A stretch of DNA of 64,000 nucleotides, taken from contig JALLLT010000001.1 of the NCBI GenBank assembly GCA_025266875.1, forward strand, positions 744,001 to 808,000, given 5' to 3'. Below are positions 45,307-57,260 of this stretch, piece after piece; position 1 is the stretch's first letter, and every line of letters starts with the position of its first letter. Below the pieces are notes generated by a model that was given only the letters and a program-made list of their open reading frames with translations, was not told where the DNA came from and ran no database searches. The stretch is from Fennellomyces sp. T-0311 (lineage: Eukaryota; Mucoromycota; Mucoromycetes; Mucorales; Lichtheimiaceae). The position numbers and the translations under genes were made by a program.

Positions 45307-48300
45307 ATGTCTTCACCGACGCAGCCGCCATTACCGAACATACGGTAAAAGCGTAAACAGTAACGAAAACGTTGCTACAAGAACTCATGTTTTGTAATTA
45401 GGCCACCCAGCTCGGCACCACTGTCCCAAGCACCATTGGCATCGTCTGGACCGTCGGGAGGTTCTCCATTTGCCCAACAGCAGCTCCCCCCACCGATCAC
45501 GTCTGGCGGATCTGCACGACCATCGCTTACCAGCACCACCACTTCGCGCCCACTTCCGCCACCTAGCATTGGAGGCGACATGCCGTATCACAGCTCCGCC
45601 ATGTCGTCTCCGAGCACGTTGACTTCGTCAGGACCATCGTACGCCAGTGTGCCGCAATCTATGTCTAGTCTGCCATCGCCAAGTGCTTTGCCTGGATCTG
45701 GCGCAGGACATAGACTCAGTAGCAATAATACAAACCCGTCCAAACCGTCGCTTCCGCCGATTCCACCACGCGGCGCGCCACTGCCACCACCGCCATCGTC
45801 TAGCTTTTCGGAGAGCGGGGTGCCGCGCAAGCAAGCAGCAAGCCCGCCTCTCTTGCAGCAACCACCTAGACAGCCCACACAGACACCTGCTACTAGCACA
45901 GCCAGCACGCCGGCGGCCAATAACAATGGAGGAGGGTATAGGCCCCTCAACGTGCGGGATGCGCTGACGTATCTGGACCAAGTCAAGATTCAGTTCTCAG
46001 CCCGCCCGGATGTGTACAATCAGTTCTTGGATATCATGAAGGATTTCAAGAGTCAGGCGTAAGTTGGACCCGAACAATGAACGGACACAAAGACTAACCA
46101 ATGTCCTGCCACAGAATTGATACTCCTGGGGTTATTGAACGCGTATCGATGCTTTTCAATGGCCATCCAGACCTGATCTCGGGATTCAACACATTCTTAC
46201 CGCCCGGATATCGCATCGAATGCTCCAGTGATCCCAATGAACCCGACGTGATCAAGGTGACAACACCGTCAGGTACCACGCATAAGAGGACGTCGAGGCC
46301 ACCCATCAGCGCTGCAAATCAACCAGGTGCTCCACGGGGAAGAGACCAAGAGATAGTCCACAGCAGCTCAATGACAGGCGTCCCCCCTCAACCGCCTCCA
46401 CCAGCTAGCGGATCGTACTATCAGCCTCCTTATGGCCATATGCCACCTCCTCCTCCACCTTCTTCATCAGCCTCGCTCCCTCCACCCCAGTCACTGCCGC
46501 CGCCCATGTCGTCACACGCAATGCATCCATCACAGCATAGCTCATACATACCTGCACCGAGCGGCTCGCGGCGACCGCCGCCGTTGAGCACGCACGAGCA
46601 GCCGGAGCACGCGCACATGAACGGAGGCTCGGGTACCAGAAGAGCGCCGGTGGAATTCAACCATGCCATCAACTATGTCAACAAAATCAAGGTGGGTTGG
46701 AAGCAGCAGTGACCGTGCTTGTTTATCGATGCACTGATGACTCGGCTAAAAATAGAACCGCTACGCTGGTGATCCCGAGACGTACAAGCAGTTCTTGGAG
46801 ATCCTGCAGACGTACCAGAAGGAGCGAAAGCCCATCCAAGAGGTAACTATGAGGTGATGTATGGGAAACCGTGGGCCGTTTTTGTAACTGTGGTTACATG
46901 CAGGTTTATCAGCATGTGCAATATCTTTTCAACGGCGCTCCGGATCTGTTACACGAATTCAAACAATTCTTGCCGGAAATTACGGGGCAGCCAGCGCCAG
47001 ACTTTTTGGATGACCTAGAGCCAACTTATATGGGTAAGCTTAACCTCTTGTCCTGATCTGTCTTTTCTTTGCTCACAGCTTTATTCATGTGCGCAGGCAA
47101 CAAACGCATGTATGGCACGCCACCACAGACTGCCGGCTACCTTCCGCCGGGGAAAAAGAAGCGCACCGTGGTGAGTGGGTTGCTAACTGGTATATGCCAT
47201 CCATTTTTGCTGATGAGTGTTAGTCAAAGCGTTCAAAGGGACAAAAGGTGGGGCTCGAGGAAGACATGATTGGTGGCTACCCCGCGTCGTCGTACTTTGA
47301 CCCAGCACGGCCCACCATCTCGCCAGAAGAAGTCGAGCTCTTTGAACACATCCGGAAACACATTGGCAACAAACCGTCCTACGAGGAGTTCTTGAAGACG
47401 CTGAACCTCTACACACAACAGATCATCGATGCCGATGGACTGATGAAGCAAGTGGAAGGCTTCTTGGGCAACGACAGGGAACTTTTCGATTGGTTCAAGA
47501 ACGTGATTGCCGTCGACCTCAAGGACCAAGTCATTGAACGCCCAGCCGTCACCATTCCAAAGCCGGACTTGAATCACTGCAAGACCGTCGAGAGCAGTCC
47601 AAGTTATCGTCTGGTGTCCAAAGAAGTATGTGTGTTTGTTTGGCATTGACGACTTTCTTTACTGACAGCATACAGTGGCAAAATCAACCTTGCTCAGGCA
47701 GGGACCAGCTGTGTTGGGAAGTTCTTAACGATGAATACGTGTCGCATCCGATCTGGGCCAGCGAAGACAGTGGGTTTGTTGCATCCAAGAAGAATCAGTA
47801 TGAAGAGGCCATGCATCGATGTGAGGAGGAGAGGTAAGGCGGTGAATAGAGAAGGTGTGGTTGCAAGGTCGGCTAACGGTGGTGGCTCGCAGATACGACT
47901 ATGATCTCAACATTGATGCCAATCTCAACGCCATCGCATTGTTGGAGCCTATTGCCAAGAGCCTAGAGCTGATGACACCCGAAGAAAAGAGCGCCCTTCG
48001 TCTTGAGCCGGGCTTGGGCGGCCAATCGATCACTATCTACGAGCGAATAATCAAGAAGGTGTATGACGACGAGAGGGGCAAGGAGATCATCGATCTGCTG
48101 TACAGCCATCCGTCGCGCGTGGTGCCGATCTTGCTGAAGCGGTTATCGCAAAAGGACGAGGAGTGGCGGAAAGCGCAGGTAGGGTTGCAGCATGAACTGT
48201 GCGAGGGAGCGATGCGTAACTGAAATGTGTGTGTGTGTGTGTGCAGCACGAATGGAACAAGGCATGGCGGGAAATGGACGCAAAGAACTTCTACCGCGCA

Positions 48301-50417
48301 TTGGACTATCAGGGTCTGACATTCAAAAGTATCGATCGCAAGGCGATGGCTGTCAAATCGCTTGTTACGGAAATAGAAACGTTGCACGAAGAAGCACGGG
48401 CCAACGACAAGGACAAGGCGGATCCTCTATACCCTCTCCTCTTCTCGTTTGAAGACGAACAAGTCTTCAAGGATGCCACTCGGTTGATCTTCTCGTACAT
48501 TGAAAAGCAAAACGGCTTCAGTAGTAGCGATCGCAGCAAGATCCGGACGTTTGTCAAGATATTCATCCCGCTGTTCTTCCACGTGGATGAGGCTGTTCCC
48601 GACGGACTTGCGGTAGATTCCGACGACGGCGACGATGGATCGGCCGAAGAAGACGACGAAGCTCAATCGATCAACACCGACGACTCTGACGCCGATGTCA
48701 GTCGGTCACCGCGGGACAGAAGCCGATCCCCGCGGCGGCGCAATGGGCGGAGTCGCGCGGAAGACACCGATGGATCCGTCGATCTCTTGCGTGATGTTTT
48801 GACCAAAAACAGTAAGAGCACACCAGCTGACGACAATGACACCGTCAACAGTTTTGACACCGGCGCCAAATCTCCTTCGGCCCAACGCGACTTTTCCGTC
48901 ACGCCTGCGCCGGAAGACGAAGACGAGGATGAAGAGGAAGAGCCGGCCAACCGTGATGGATCGTACGAGGATAAGCCCATAAAGACCGAAGAGACATCGG
49001 CGGATGAAGTAGCCATGTCTCCGCAGGCCATGAGTGCCGATGAACGAAGCAATGCCGAGTCTCGCGAAATGACCGAGGCTTCCCAGGCACCCGAAGAGGA
49101 TGATCGGTCAACAAAGAGCAATCATCCCGAAGGCAACCGGCTGTTTGCTGCGGCTGCGGCTGCAACGGCGCCTGGTCTGCACAAGCGCACGGTCTACAGC
49201 TTCTTCTGCAACACGGCCTTCTACTGTTTCTTCCGACTCTACCAGCTTGCGTACGAACGCCTCTTGAAGATGAAGCACTTGGATGCCGAGATGACCGCCA
49301 ACCCCGACAAAGGCAAGAAGGTGAACAAGACGGCGGCCGAGTTGGGACTATATACCAATCGCTTCGACGGTAAGCGTGGATCAGGTTGCTTGTGAGACCC
49401 GCGGTTGCTGACGGCGTGTGTTAGATATCGATATCTCCAACGGCTATTACAACGCTTTGCTCGACCTCATCGACCGGTTCTTTGACGGCGAACTCGATCA
49501 AGCCATGTTCGAGGAAAAGTCGCGGTACATTTTCGTCACGGATGCACACGTCCTTTTCACCATTGACAAGCTGGTGCACTCGATCATCAAGCAGGTACGT
49601 CGTCAGTCTGCAGGGACTGCAGCGGGTTGCCTTGGGTAGAACTGACATGGCTGCGTAGATCCAACTGGTCACCATGGACGAGAAGTGTGTTGAGCTGGTC
49701 GAGCTCTTCCGCAGCGATCAGACACTGGACTCAACATGTCCTCGCATCATGTCTGTGTACCGGCTGCGGGCCGAAGAAATCGTTGGATCCGACGAAAACC
49801 TGTACAAAGTGAACTTTGTAAGTGACGCCGGGCGCGCAACGAGAAGGGGTGGAAGGACATGGAGAGACTTACTGTTTGTGCAGAACACCGAGACAGACCG
49901 AATGGCGATCCAACTGTTGGACAAGGACGACGACCTGCTCGAAACATCATCACAGGATCATTACGAGAACTACGTGGCGGGCTACATGGATTGGGCAAAC
50001 TCGACGGATGGCATCGACACATCCAAAATGCACCCAACGTTCCTGCACCGGTAAGTACAGCGTCGCGTGGCATGCTTGGCGGCGGTTATACTCATGGCTT
50101 CACTTTTCAGCAACTGGAAGCCGCATGACCGGCACTTGAGCAAGATCTTCGTGCGGTCTCGCCTGCAGTACAAAATCTCGCAGGACAACTACCACATGTA
50201 TTATATCATCGGGTCCGAAGATGCGTTTGTGCGACCACCCATCTCGGCTGGAGACGATGATGCGGATGCTATGGCGAGAAAGGCAATCGAGCAGGAGCGG
50301 AAAAAGAAGTGGCATCACTGGCTGGAGTCACGCTCGACGGGATGGGCAAGAGACATCGAGTCCGATGAAGCATATAATTCCATGGAAGCTGCAGCTCTTA
50401 AACTGTTAACCGAGTAA
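45307..50417 (+). CDS. SIN3: SIN3 histone deacetylase corepressor scaffold
   Basis: Fourteen exons: 45307-45344, 45402-46058, 46115-46691, 46756-46842, 46904-47033, 47097-47170, 47224-47625, 47676-47833, 47893-48178, 48247-49369, 49425-49594, 49659-49817, 49884-50050, 50111-50417. Total 4335 nt, 1444 aa. A Pro/Ser-rich N-terminus leads to three paired amphipathic helix (PAH) domains: PAH1 [14 protein letters not shown]...FLDIMKDFK...[28 protein letters not shown]2 [14 protein letters not shown]...[27 protein letters not shown]3 [21 protein letters not shown]. The HDAC-interaction domain follows ([58 protein letters not shown]), then an acidic Ser-rich region and the conserved C-terminal segment ([13 protein letters not shown]..., [26 protein letters not shown]). 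SIN3 links Rpd3-type deacetylases to DNA-bound factors. A GT microsatellite sits in intron 9. Confidence 0.97.
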
Positions 50418-50537
50418 TAATAAAGTTCATATTCGCATTTATACATGACACCATGGCTGAGTGTCTGCCCAGTTTAATACCAGCACACCCTTTCGTGTCT
50501 GTCTGCCATCAATCGCCCTTAATCCCCCCTCGGCCCA

Positions 50538-52551
50538 ATGCACCCACTCACCGCATTCGCCGCCAGTCGCCATCGCCAGCAATCGGCCGGGAGCACCGTA
50601 GACAATCCAGACGACAAAGACCCTCGAGACACTTCGGGGATCACCGACCTTCTTGTCAAGCAAGTCGCGCTCCTGGACGTCCAGGTGTCCGAAAACACCC
50701 GCAATTTCAACAGCAAGATACGAAAAGCCAAGCAAATGATACAGCTTGTGCCATCGCTCCCCGACGGCTACATGCGAGCCGGTGAGCTGTACTCGACCCA
50801 TGGATATCAGCGCCGAGCAATGGCTATTTATAAGCAAGGTCTTGGCAATGTCGGCAACAAGCATCAGCACTTACTGCGCCAGCAATACGAGGCTGCAAAA
50901 GAAAAGCACGAGTTGCGTATCGATATCCCCGGCTTGGCTCCATACGATGTCATCACATGCATCGCAGAGTTCCTGACAGACGAAGACCGCCTTGTGTTAC
51001 TCGACGTCTCGAAAACGTGGCGACTGAATTTCTCACAGTGTCCATCCATTTGGTCTGCCATCCATGTCGACGCACATCAGCAGGTGTATGCAGTGCAAGA
51101 TATATCGCGATTGGCCCACCACGTCGGATCCTACATCCTGGACTTTACTCTGCACAAGACGAGAAAGCACTACAGCGACGCATTGTTTCGTGGAATGATC
51201 GATGGATGCTTCCACAACCTGGCGCATTTGGCTCTATACTGTAAGAGTCCAGTTGCTTTTACTTGCACCTGTATCTAACCAAACCATCGCACTTTCTCCA
51301 GACTGCACGATCCACAGCAACGCCAAACTACTGACTGCCCTGGGACACGTCTCGAGAACGCTGAAGAAACTCGACATTATCATGATTGACGACGTCGTAA
51401 CTGCATTAGGTGAAAGCCCCACTGTCCCATACAAGCAAATCCTTTCGATCTGTCAACAACTTGAATACTTCAGATACGAGCATTACGTTGGCAGCATCTC
51501 CAACGACCAAGCAGGATCATTAACCCCAGGATACACATCCAAACTGACAGAATTCTACCTCAAATGTCCGCACACTGTATTGGAAAACATCGCAGATATC
51601 CTTGGCTCTTGTCCCGAGTTGCGATATCTGCAGCTTGTCAACTGCACCTCGGCAATTGTGGATGTGGCTGTTGCCAATTGCAGCAAGTTGGAATCCATCA
51701 TTCTTAAAGACGACTCAAAATACATCATTGACCACGCTTGGATCAAGGAAAACCGATCATCCCATCACTCTGGCGTGAACACCGTGGCAGCCATCATTGA
51801 TGATCCACGCAGCTTTGCAAAGCTATTCGCAAAGCATTCCAACACGATGGAAGGATTATCGTTGAGCATATTGGCTCCTGTAGTCAATCGATGGATGTCC
51901 TTCATTGACGCATTCGATCATCTCCCGAATTTGGTATACTTGGAATTACAGTGCAAGGACACACGTTCATGCACCGCAGCCGCTGCCCTGCTTCGAAAGT
52001 CACCAGCTTTGTTGCGATTATGCTTTAGCCCCGGGACCAAGTTCTCCGGCACCCATCTGGTATGGGCGATCATCAATCTACCGCATCTGCGAGAGCTCGA
52101 TATTTCAAATACGGAGGCTAGCGAACAGGATTTGCGGGCGTTGTTCCAAGGGTTGGCGGGTGATGACACGAGACAATCGACACTGCAAAGGGTCGGATTA
52201 TCTTATATCTACGACGACTTTGCCATTGACTGTGTTCTGGATAGTCTTCCTAACATCGCAGCACTGCAAAGAATTGAAATTATCTACTGCAGCCTTGTTA
52301 CCGAGCCGATGATCAACATGTTTTGCGAACGAATGCAAGCACATCCTTCAATTGAGGCCATCACATTTGAAGACTTGCAGTGCGTCACCGATGATACGTT
52401 AAAGTACTTGGTTGCCATCAAAGGACTCGAGCGCCTCAAGTTGAACTTTTTAAAAGATATTACCGAGCAAGGCATCGAAGTCTTTGATGGTTCTTCGATC
52501 AAGTTAGAGATTCTTGGCTCTGGTGATATACCTGATACTACATGGAACTAA
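50538..52551 (+). CDS. TPR/F-box/LRR protein resembling Dia2/Pof3
   Basis: Two exons, 50538-51240 and 51302-52551; 1953 nt, 650 aa. The N-terminal ~140 aa are helical with a TPR-like unit (MIQLVPSLPDGYMRAGELYSTHGYQRRAMAIYKQGL). An F-box follows at about 146-190 (LAPYDVITCIAEFLTDEDRLVLLDVSKTWRLNFSQCPSIWSAI), and then leucine-rich repeats to the C-terminus (LTEFYLKCPHTVLENIADILG, LRYLQLVNCTS, LPNLVYLELQCKD, LRELDISNTEASEQDLRALF, ALQRIEIIYCSLVTEPMINMF, LERLKLNFLKDITEQGIEVF). The TPR-F-box-LRR order is that of yeast Dia2 and fission yeast Pof3, SCF subunits for genome stability. In Mucoromycota this architecture is expanded, so orthology is not implied. Confidence 0.88.
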
Positions 52552-52802
52552 ATAAAGAGCAATGTGCCATAGCCAAAGCAATCAATACAATATACAGTCC
52601 CTGATGTTGCTACTGGCATGTAAAAGTTGAGAGTGCTTTCTTTCTTTGTAAGCAGCAGTTTAGTGCCCTAAGAATACATACCTTTCGAGATACTTATATT
52701 TTAAACGCCTTTTCAATAAGAATGCCACTTTAGCTGATTGAATCCAAAAGCAACCACAAAAGGTTTTGGAGGATCAAAAGTGTATATATCCCTACGTAAT
52801 AC

Positions 52803-53834
52803 ATGCATGGCAACCATTGTCTACTCTCACTACGCTTCCCCTCTGAAATACTTCAGCACATTTTTAGGCATCTTGACCAGAGAGATTGCTGCGGATGCAT
52901 GTGCCTTTGTCGTCTTTGGTACGAGGTGATTCCAGAATATACCAGAACGGTTTGTACGCGTCGAAATTTCTCGCAATGGATGGGAATGGCTCAACAATTG
53001 CCTGTTGGGATGCCTGAGCTTTCATTCGGAAGGCGTGTACATCGAAGAGGAGTATCTATGTACTGTCCTTAACAGACGTGCAGGCATATGTGCGATAAAC
53101 ACGCTTGGTAAGGTCATTATGCACCCTAAATAAGTGAAACTACTTCAGCCATGCGAATCCATTACTCAGAAAGCATGTGCTATGACGACCAACTTTTTCG
53201 TTCAAGGTTGATTCACTCGGTCCAACAGTTTCGTAGCTCACTGACACAATTGGGAAAATGATCGATTGTCTTTAAAATCTTCCTATTGACCATCTACTCG
53301 AGTCCTTACCGAATTTGGCGCGCTTGACCGTACTGTTTTATTTGAATGCAAGACTTGAAAGCAAAATCCCGGGCAGCATTCGGTCAAGCAAGTTGGTGCT
53401 TCCGCATCTGGATTGTGCTCTATCCTTTGAACCTCGAATGAACCTAGACTATAGCGAGCACCGGGTTTCAAAACACTTCTATCCTTTGAGGAGGAAACAT
53501 TTGCCGTCAATGTCGAATGCACTTTTACTCTATGTCCGCATATACGAAACTATTTGGATGGGGGATTTAGAGCTCTATGTCCACATGTATGCAATCCTAC
53601 GGACGGCCATTCCAAGGATCTATGTCCGCGCCTAAAGAAAAAATTCAAATATGAAAACATTGATTGTCAAGCGGGAGTACTTTGCAACCTTATGTTTAGC
53701 GCATATGACCAAGAGTCTATACAGCTGCTGCCAGCACTAGCAAAGTTTGATCATACACTGCAATACATGTGGCTTTACTAGTTTCTTTGTATTTCCTGGG
53801 ACACAATTACATGATATTAGTCTGTCAAAGCTAA
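52803..53834 (+). pseudogene. F-box/LRR pseudogene, 5' part (interrupted by Harbinger element)
   Basis: The frame from 52803 has a clear F-box (LRFPSEILQHIFRHLDQRDCCGCMCLCRLWYEVIPEYTR), then a stop at about 53070. Downstream fragments in several frames keep LRR character (LPNLARLTVLFYLNARLE...; SAYDQESIQLLPALAKFDHTLQYMWLY; TQLHDISLSKLR) with stops and shifts between them, so the gene was already damaged. The last fragment runs directly into the transposon at 53835. The continuation is at 56731-57260. Confidence 0.75.
53832..53834. repeat. Target-site duplication TAA, left
   Basis: Direct repeat with 56731-56733 flanking the Harbinger element. Removing one copy plus the element joins the flanking LRR fragments in a single frame. 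Confidence 0.9.
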
Positions 53835-54028
53835 GAGCATCCCCAGCAGTGTCCGCAAAAATAAATTTTACAAAAAGTACAGACCGAAATTTTCCCAGCA
53901 GTGTCCGCACTCTTGTCCTTAAAAAAACGGAAGCGCGATTTTTGTGACGCGAATCTGTAAATATAGTCAAAATAGAGATCGGCGATCCAGGTCTGTAAAA
54001 AAGTTTTTACTGCTCTTTCTTCCTTATT

Positions 54029-55097
54029 ATGTCGTCTTCTGAGAACACTTCTACTATTATTTCGAAGCTTACCAAAAAGCCACGCGGTCCAGGCTTTAGC
54101 ATCAAAGAGGATAAGCAGCTTTCTGCTTCGTTCCTGGAGAAGTCTGTTGACCCTATTGTTGGCCGTGACAAGAAGCTCGTAATTCATTGGGAGCAAGTCA
54201 CTGAGCACTTCAATTCGGAAAGACAATGTGCTGTTGAAGACGCCAACAAGAAGTTGAAGAAGAAGGAGAAGTTCTTCGAGCGCTCTCGAAAGTCATTGGT
54301 TGCTCGATGGAATCTCATCCATCCAAAAGTGAGCAAATTCTGCTCATATTATGAGAGAGAAGTACGCTCTCGGAAAAGTGGACTCAATGATCCGGATAGT
54401 CTGGTAAGTTCAAAATAGCTACTTTACACTTATAGTCCTGTATTCGTAATATCAATAAATATCGATGATTTGTTAGATCGACAATGCACTCAAAATGTAT
54501 CTCGATTTGGAAGGCGAAGAGTTCGAGCTTATAGAGTGCTGGAAGGTTCTTCGCAAGTGCTCAAAATGGGAATTGCACTGCGAGGAAGAGAAGCAGAAGG
54601 AAGAGGCGAAGAAGCGCAAGAAGGGTAATGAAGATATATCTGACGATGAAGATGATGAGGGTGCTCAAGGTATCAAGCGTCCAATGGGAAACAAGCAAGC
54701 CAAGGACAAGCTTTCCCAAGCACGTATCATCGAAATGAACCGCCGTGCTGACCTTGAGCTGCAGAAGCAGCATGCTGATTTGGCTGTTAAGCACTACGAG
54801 CTTTTGAAGCGAGCAAACGAGCGCGAGGCCGAACGTGATGCAATGATGAGAGAGGCCAACGACAGAGAAATTATGTCAAAGGATCTCACCAACATGAGCC
54901 CGATTCAGCGCAAGTATTTCGAGATTCTTCAAAATGAGATCTTTGAAAGAAAAATGGCGGAAATGAAGGCGAGGACTGTTGTTGTTCAGGTCGAAGGCCT
55001 TGGTTCTGATGAAGTGTACGATGGGGAAGAATGTGAAGGAGAAGGAGAAGAGAGCCAGGAAGAAGAAGAAGCCTATGGCGATGAAAGTGAGGATTAA
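54029..55097 (+). CDS. Harbinger ORF1: Myb/SANT-like DNA-binding protein with NAM-associated C-terminus
   Basis: Two exons, 54029-54403 and 54477-55097; 996 nt, 331 aa. The N-terminal half is a trihelix/Myb-SANT-like domain (FSIKEDKQLSASFLEKSVDP..., HWEQVTEHFNSER...RSRKSLVARWNLIHPKVSKFCSYYER). In the middle is IECWKVLRKCSKWELH, then the NAM-associated signature KRPMGNKQAKDKLSQ, and a long charged helix (LELQKQHADLAVKHYELLKRANEREAERDAMMREANDRE) ending in a Glu-rich tail. In Harbinger elements this protein works with the transposase, helping its nuclear import and recognition of the element ends. Intact open frame. Its stop lies 48 bp from that of ORF2, tail to tail. Confidence 0.9.
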
Positions 55098-55145
55098 AGT
55101 TGGTGACACTTAATGTATGTACGCCTTTAAAAGCTTTTCGCTGCT

Positions 55146-56581
55146 TTATTTGCCTAAGGCACGGTAGCGCGACCAGATATGCTCAATCAAATCGTTTTTG
55201 AGTTGATAGTGCATATCACTGTCCTTGATTGCTTTAAGACGAGCAACACGTTCTGCTGTAGCGGCATTATATTCGCGCGACGGGCTCTCGATGACAATGC
55301 CATACTTTTCTTGTATCTTCTTGACATATTTTTCATTGTCACCGTCATCGTCATCGCTATCATCGCTGCCATCGCTACTTCTGTTGTTTTTGCGATCATC
55401 TTCGATGATCATGTTATGTAGAATGATGCAGGTCATCATAACCTTTTTAAGGTCCTGCTTCATCCAAACCCTTGCTGGTTGCTTTACAATTGCAAAGCGG
55501 CCTTGCAACACACCAAAGGCACGTTCAATATCCTTTCGGAAGCTTTCTTGCATTGCCGCAAATCTTTATACAACATTCCATTACCTTTGATCAGAAACTA
55601 AATAAGTCTATACCCTCTTTAGCTATTTCTTACTCGATTCTTGGGTGACTGAGGTTCTGGAATACTCTGCACCAAGGTTGCCCACTTCGGATAAATACCG
55701 TCGGCAAGGTAATATCCCATTTCGTACTGGTTGCCGTTGATGGTGTACTTGACAGATGGTGCAGCACCATCAACAAGCTGGTCGAAAAGAGGCGAGCGGT
55801 ACAACTGCGTGATATCATTGAAGGTGCCAGGAAGGCCAAAGTCTGCATGCCAGAACCAAAGGTCCTTCGATGCAACTGCTTCAAGAAGTACTGTCGCCGC
55901 TTGCTCTTTGCCAACATACAGTCCATGCCATGCCTTGGGACAGTTCTTCCATTCCCAATGCATACAGTCCAGTGACCCAAGCATTCCAGGAAAGCCGCGT
56001 TTTTCACCGGCCTCCATCAGCCTTGCTAAGTCGTGTTCATTTGGTGCACGGAGGTAGTGATCTTTGAATAACGCGATGATGGCATCACAGAAGCGTTTCA
56101 AAGATTCAATTGCCGTGCTTTCACTAATCTTCAGATAATCGTCAAGGGAATCTGCACTTGCTGCATATGCCAGTTGACGAATGGCCGCGGTAACCTTGAC
56201 ATGGCTTGAGATACCAAGTTTGTTCGCAGCGTTGTATGTCTGCACAAAGTACGAATCATACCCCTTGACTTCCTCCATGATACGCAGGAACAATTCGCGG
56301 CTCATCCGGAATCGACGTCGAAACTGATCATCAGTATACGTCCGTTCGTTCTTGTCCGCAAAATAATCCTGGTATAATTGTTGGTGTGCCTTCTCATGAT
56401 CGCGAGGAACTGTTCCCACACGACCAGGAATGGAGCCACCACGCATTTGCCTTTTGCGCTGCAGTTTTTCAACCTGCTCATCATATGCATGCATGCGACG
56501 CTTAAAGGCAATCATCCTAAGCTCTTCCTCTTCTTCTTCTTCGGCGATAAGACGTTGCAGTAAGTTGTTGGAAATTGACAT
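55146..56581 (-). CDS. Harbinger ORF2: HARBI1/ALP1-like DDE transposase
   Basis: Minus strand. Exon 1 starts at the ATG at 56581 and exon 2 ends at the stop at 55148-55146. The N-terminus is acidic/basic and coiled (EEEEEEELRMIAFKRRM). The helix-turn-helix-like region FRRRFRMSRELFLRIMEEV is followed by the catalytic core: Asp205 in GSLDCMHWEW, Asp256 in FGLPGTFNDITQL, and the Glu in exon 2, RKDIERAFGVLQGRFAIV. The tail is acidic (GSDDSDDDDGDNE). The family motif ADGIYPKWATLVQ is present. The intron (about 55629-55568) is problematic. The donor after KNR (GTAAGA) and acceptor ATAAAG leave one extra base, while a donor at GTCACC keeps the frame but removes conserved residues. The gene is therefore either spliced in an unexpected way or carries a 1-nt lesion. 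Confidence 0.88.
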
Positions 56582-56730
56582 TGATGAGAGTAAACAAAGG
56601 AGCAGGTACGTGGTTCTTTATTTGCAGTTAAATTTACGGATACTGCTGGGAAAATGACAGGTCCGTAAAAAATTTTATCTGGTGGAGTTAAAAAGTGGAG
56701 ATAATTTTACCGACACTGCTGGGGATGCTC

Positions 56731-57260
56731 TAAGGACCGTGGATTTCATTGGCTTTGCATTACCATCGAACGAGTGGGTGACGACATTTACCCACTGGTG
56801 GAAAAATATTGAAGATCTGAAAATTGGTTTATCTGACTGGGGAGGTGGAAGTATGGTATGGGGTTGTGGAGGCCATCAGCACATTGACAAGATTACAAGT
56901 CTTACGCTTGAAATTTCAAGAAGCAGGACTGGTCATGGTGCGTGGTGAACACATGGGCGTGTGCAACGACCTTTCAGCGCTTTCGAGAAACGCTCAACCT
57001 TAAATCCTTGTGCTGGACAATCTATGTCTTTCCAATCAATCGCTGCTCGGCTTGAACCAGATACGCTCATTGACAGAGTTAAGTATCACTATGGAGACCT
57101 TTTACCATAAAGATTGCGTCAGTATGGAAGGATTTGGAAGATTTCTGGCATCCTTGTTTATATGAATATCAACATTCTCGAGTTATCGCTCCAAGATTCG
57201 AACCCAAGCCTTACCGCAGTATCTCGTAGCTATCCATCTTTGGTAGCCAGCGATTCCTGA
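56731..57260 (+). pseudogene. F-box/LRR pseudogene, 3' part
   Basis: Continuation of the gene at 52803-53834 after the transposon. Directly after the right TAA the frame reads TVDFIGFALPSNEWVTTFTHWWKNIEDLKIGLSDWGGG...HIDKITSLTLEIS and stops at 56948. A later fragment (about 57167-57257) reads NINILELSLQDSNPSLTAVSRSYPSLVAS and stops. LRR-like, interrupted by several stops. Confidence 0.65.

Larger units (their letters stand above)
53835..56730. mobile_element. PIF/Harbinger DNA transposon with both ORFs, terminal inverted repeats and TAA target duplication
   Basis: The ends are inverted repeats starting GAGCATCCCCAGCAGTGTC (left, 53835) and its complement ending at 56730 (right). They are flanked on both sides by the trinucleotide TAA (53832-53834 and 56731-56733), the 3-bp TWA duplication typical of PIF/Harbinger. 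Each end also has a second inner copy of the CCCAGCAGTGTCCG motif (53894-53907; 56637-56650). Inside are two convergent genes: a Myb/SANT-like, NAM-associated ORF1 (+) and a DDE nuclease ORF2 (-), as expected for an autonomous Harbinger. Element length 2896 bp. It lies within an F-box/LRR gene remnant. Confidence 0.95.

Noticed and set aside
45588..45986. 132-codon antisense frame in SIN3
   Set aside because: Shadow of the Pro/Ser-rich N-terminal region.
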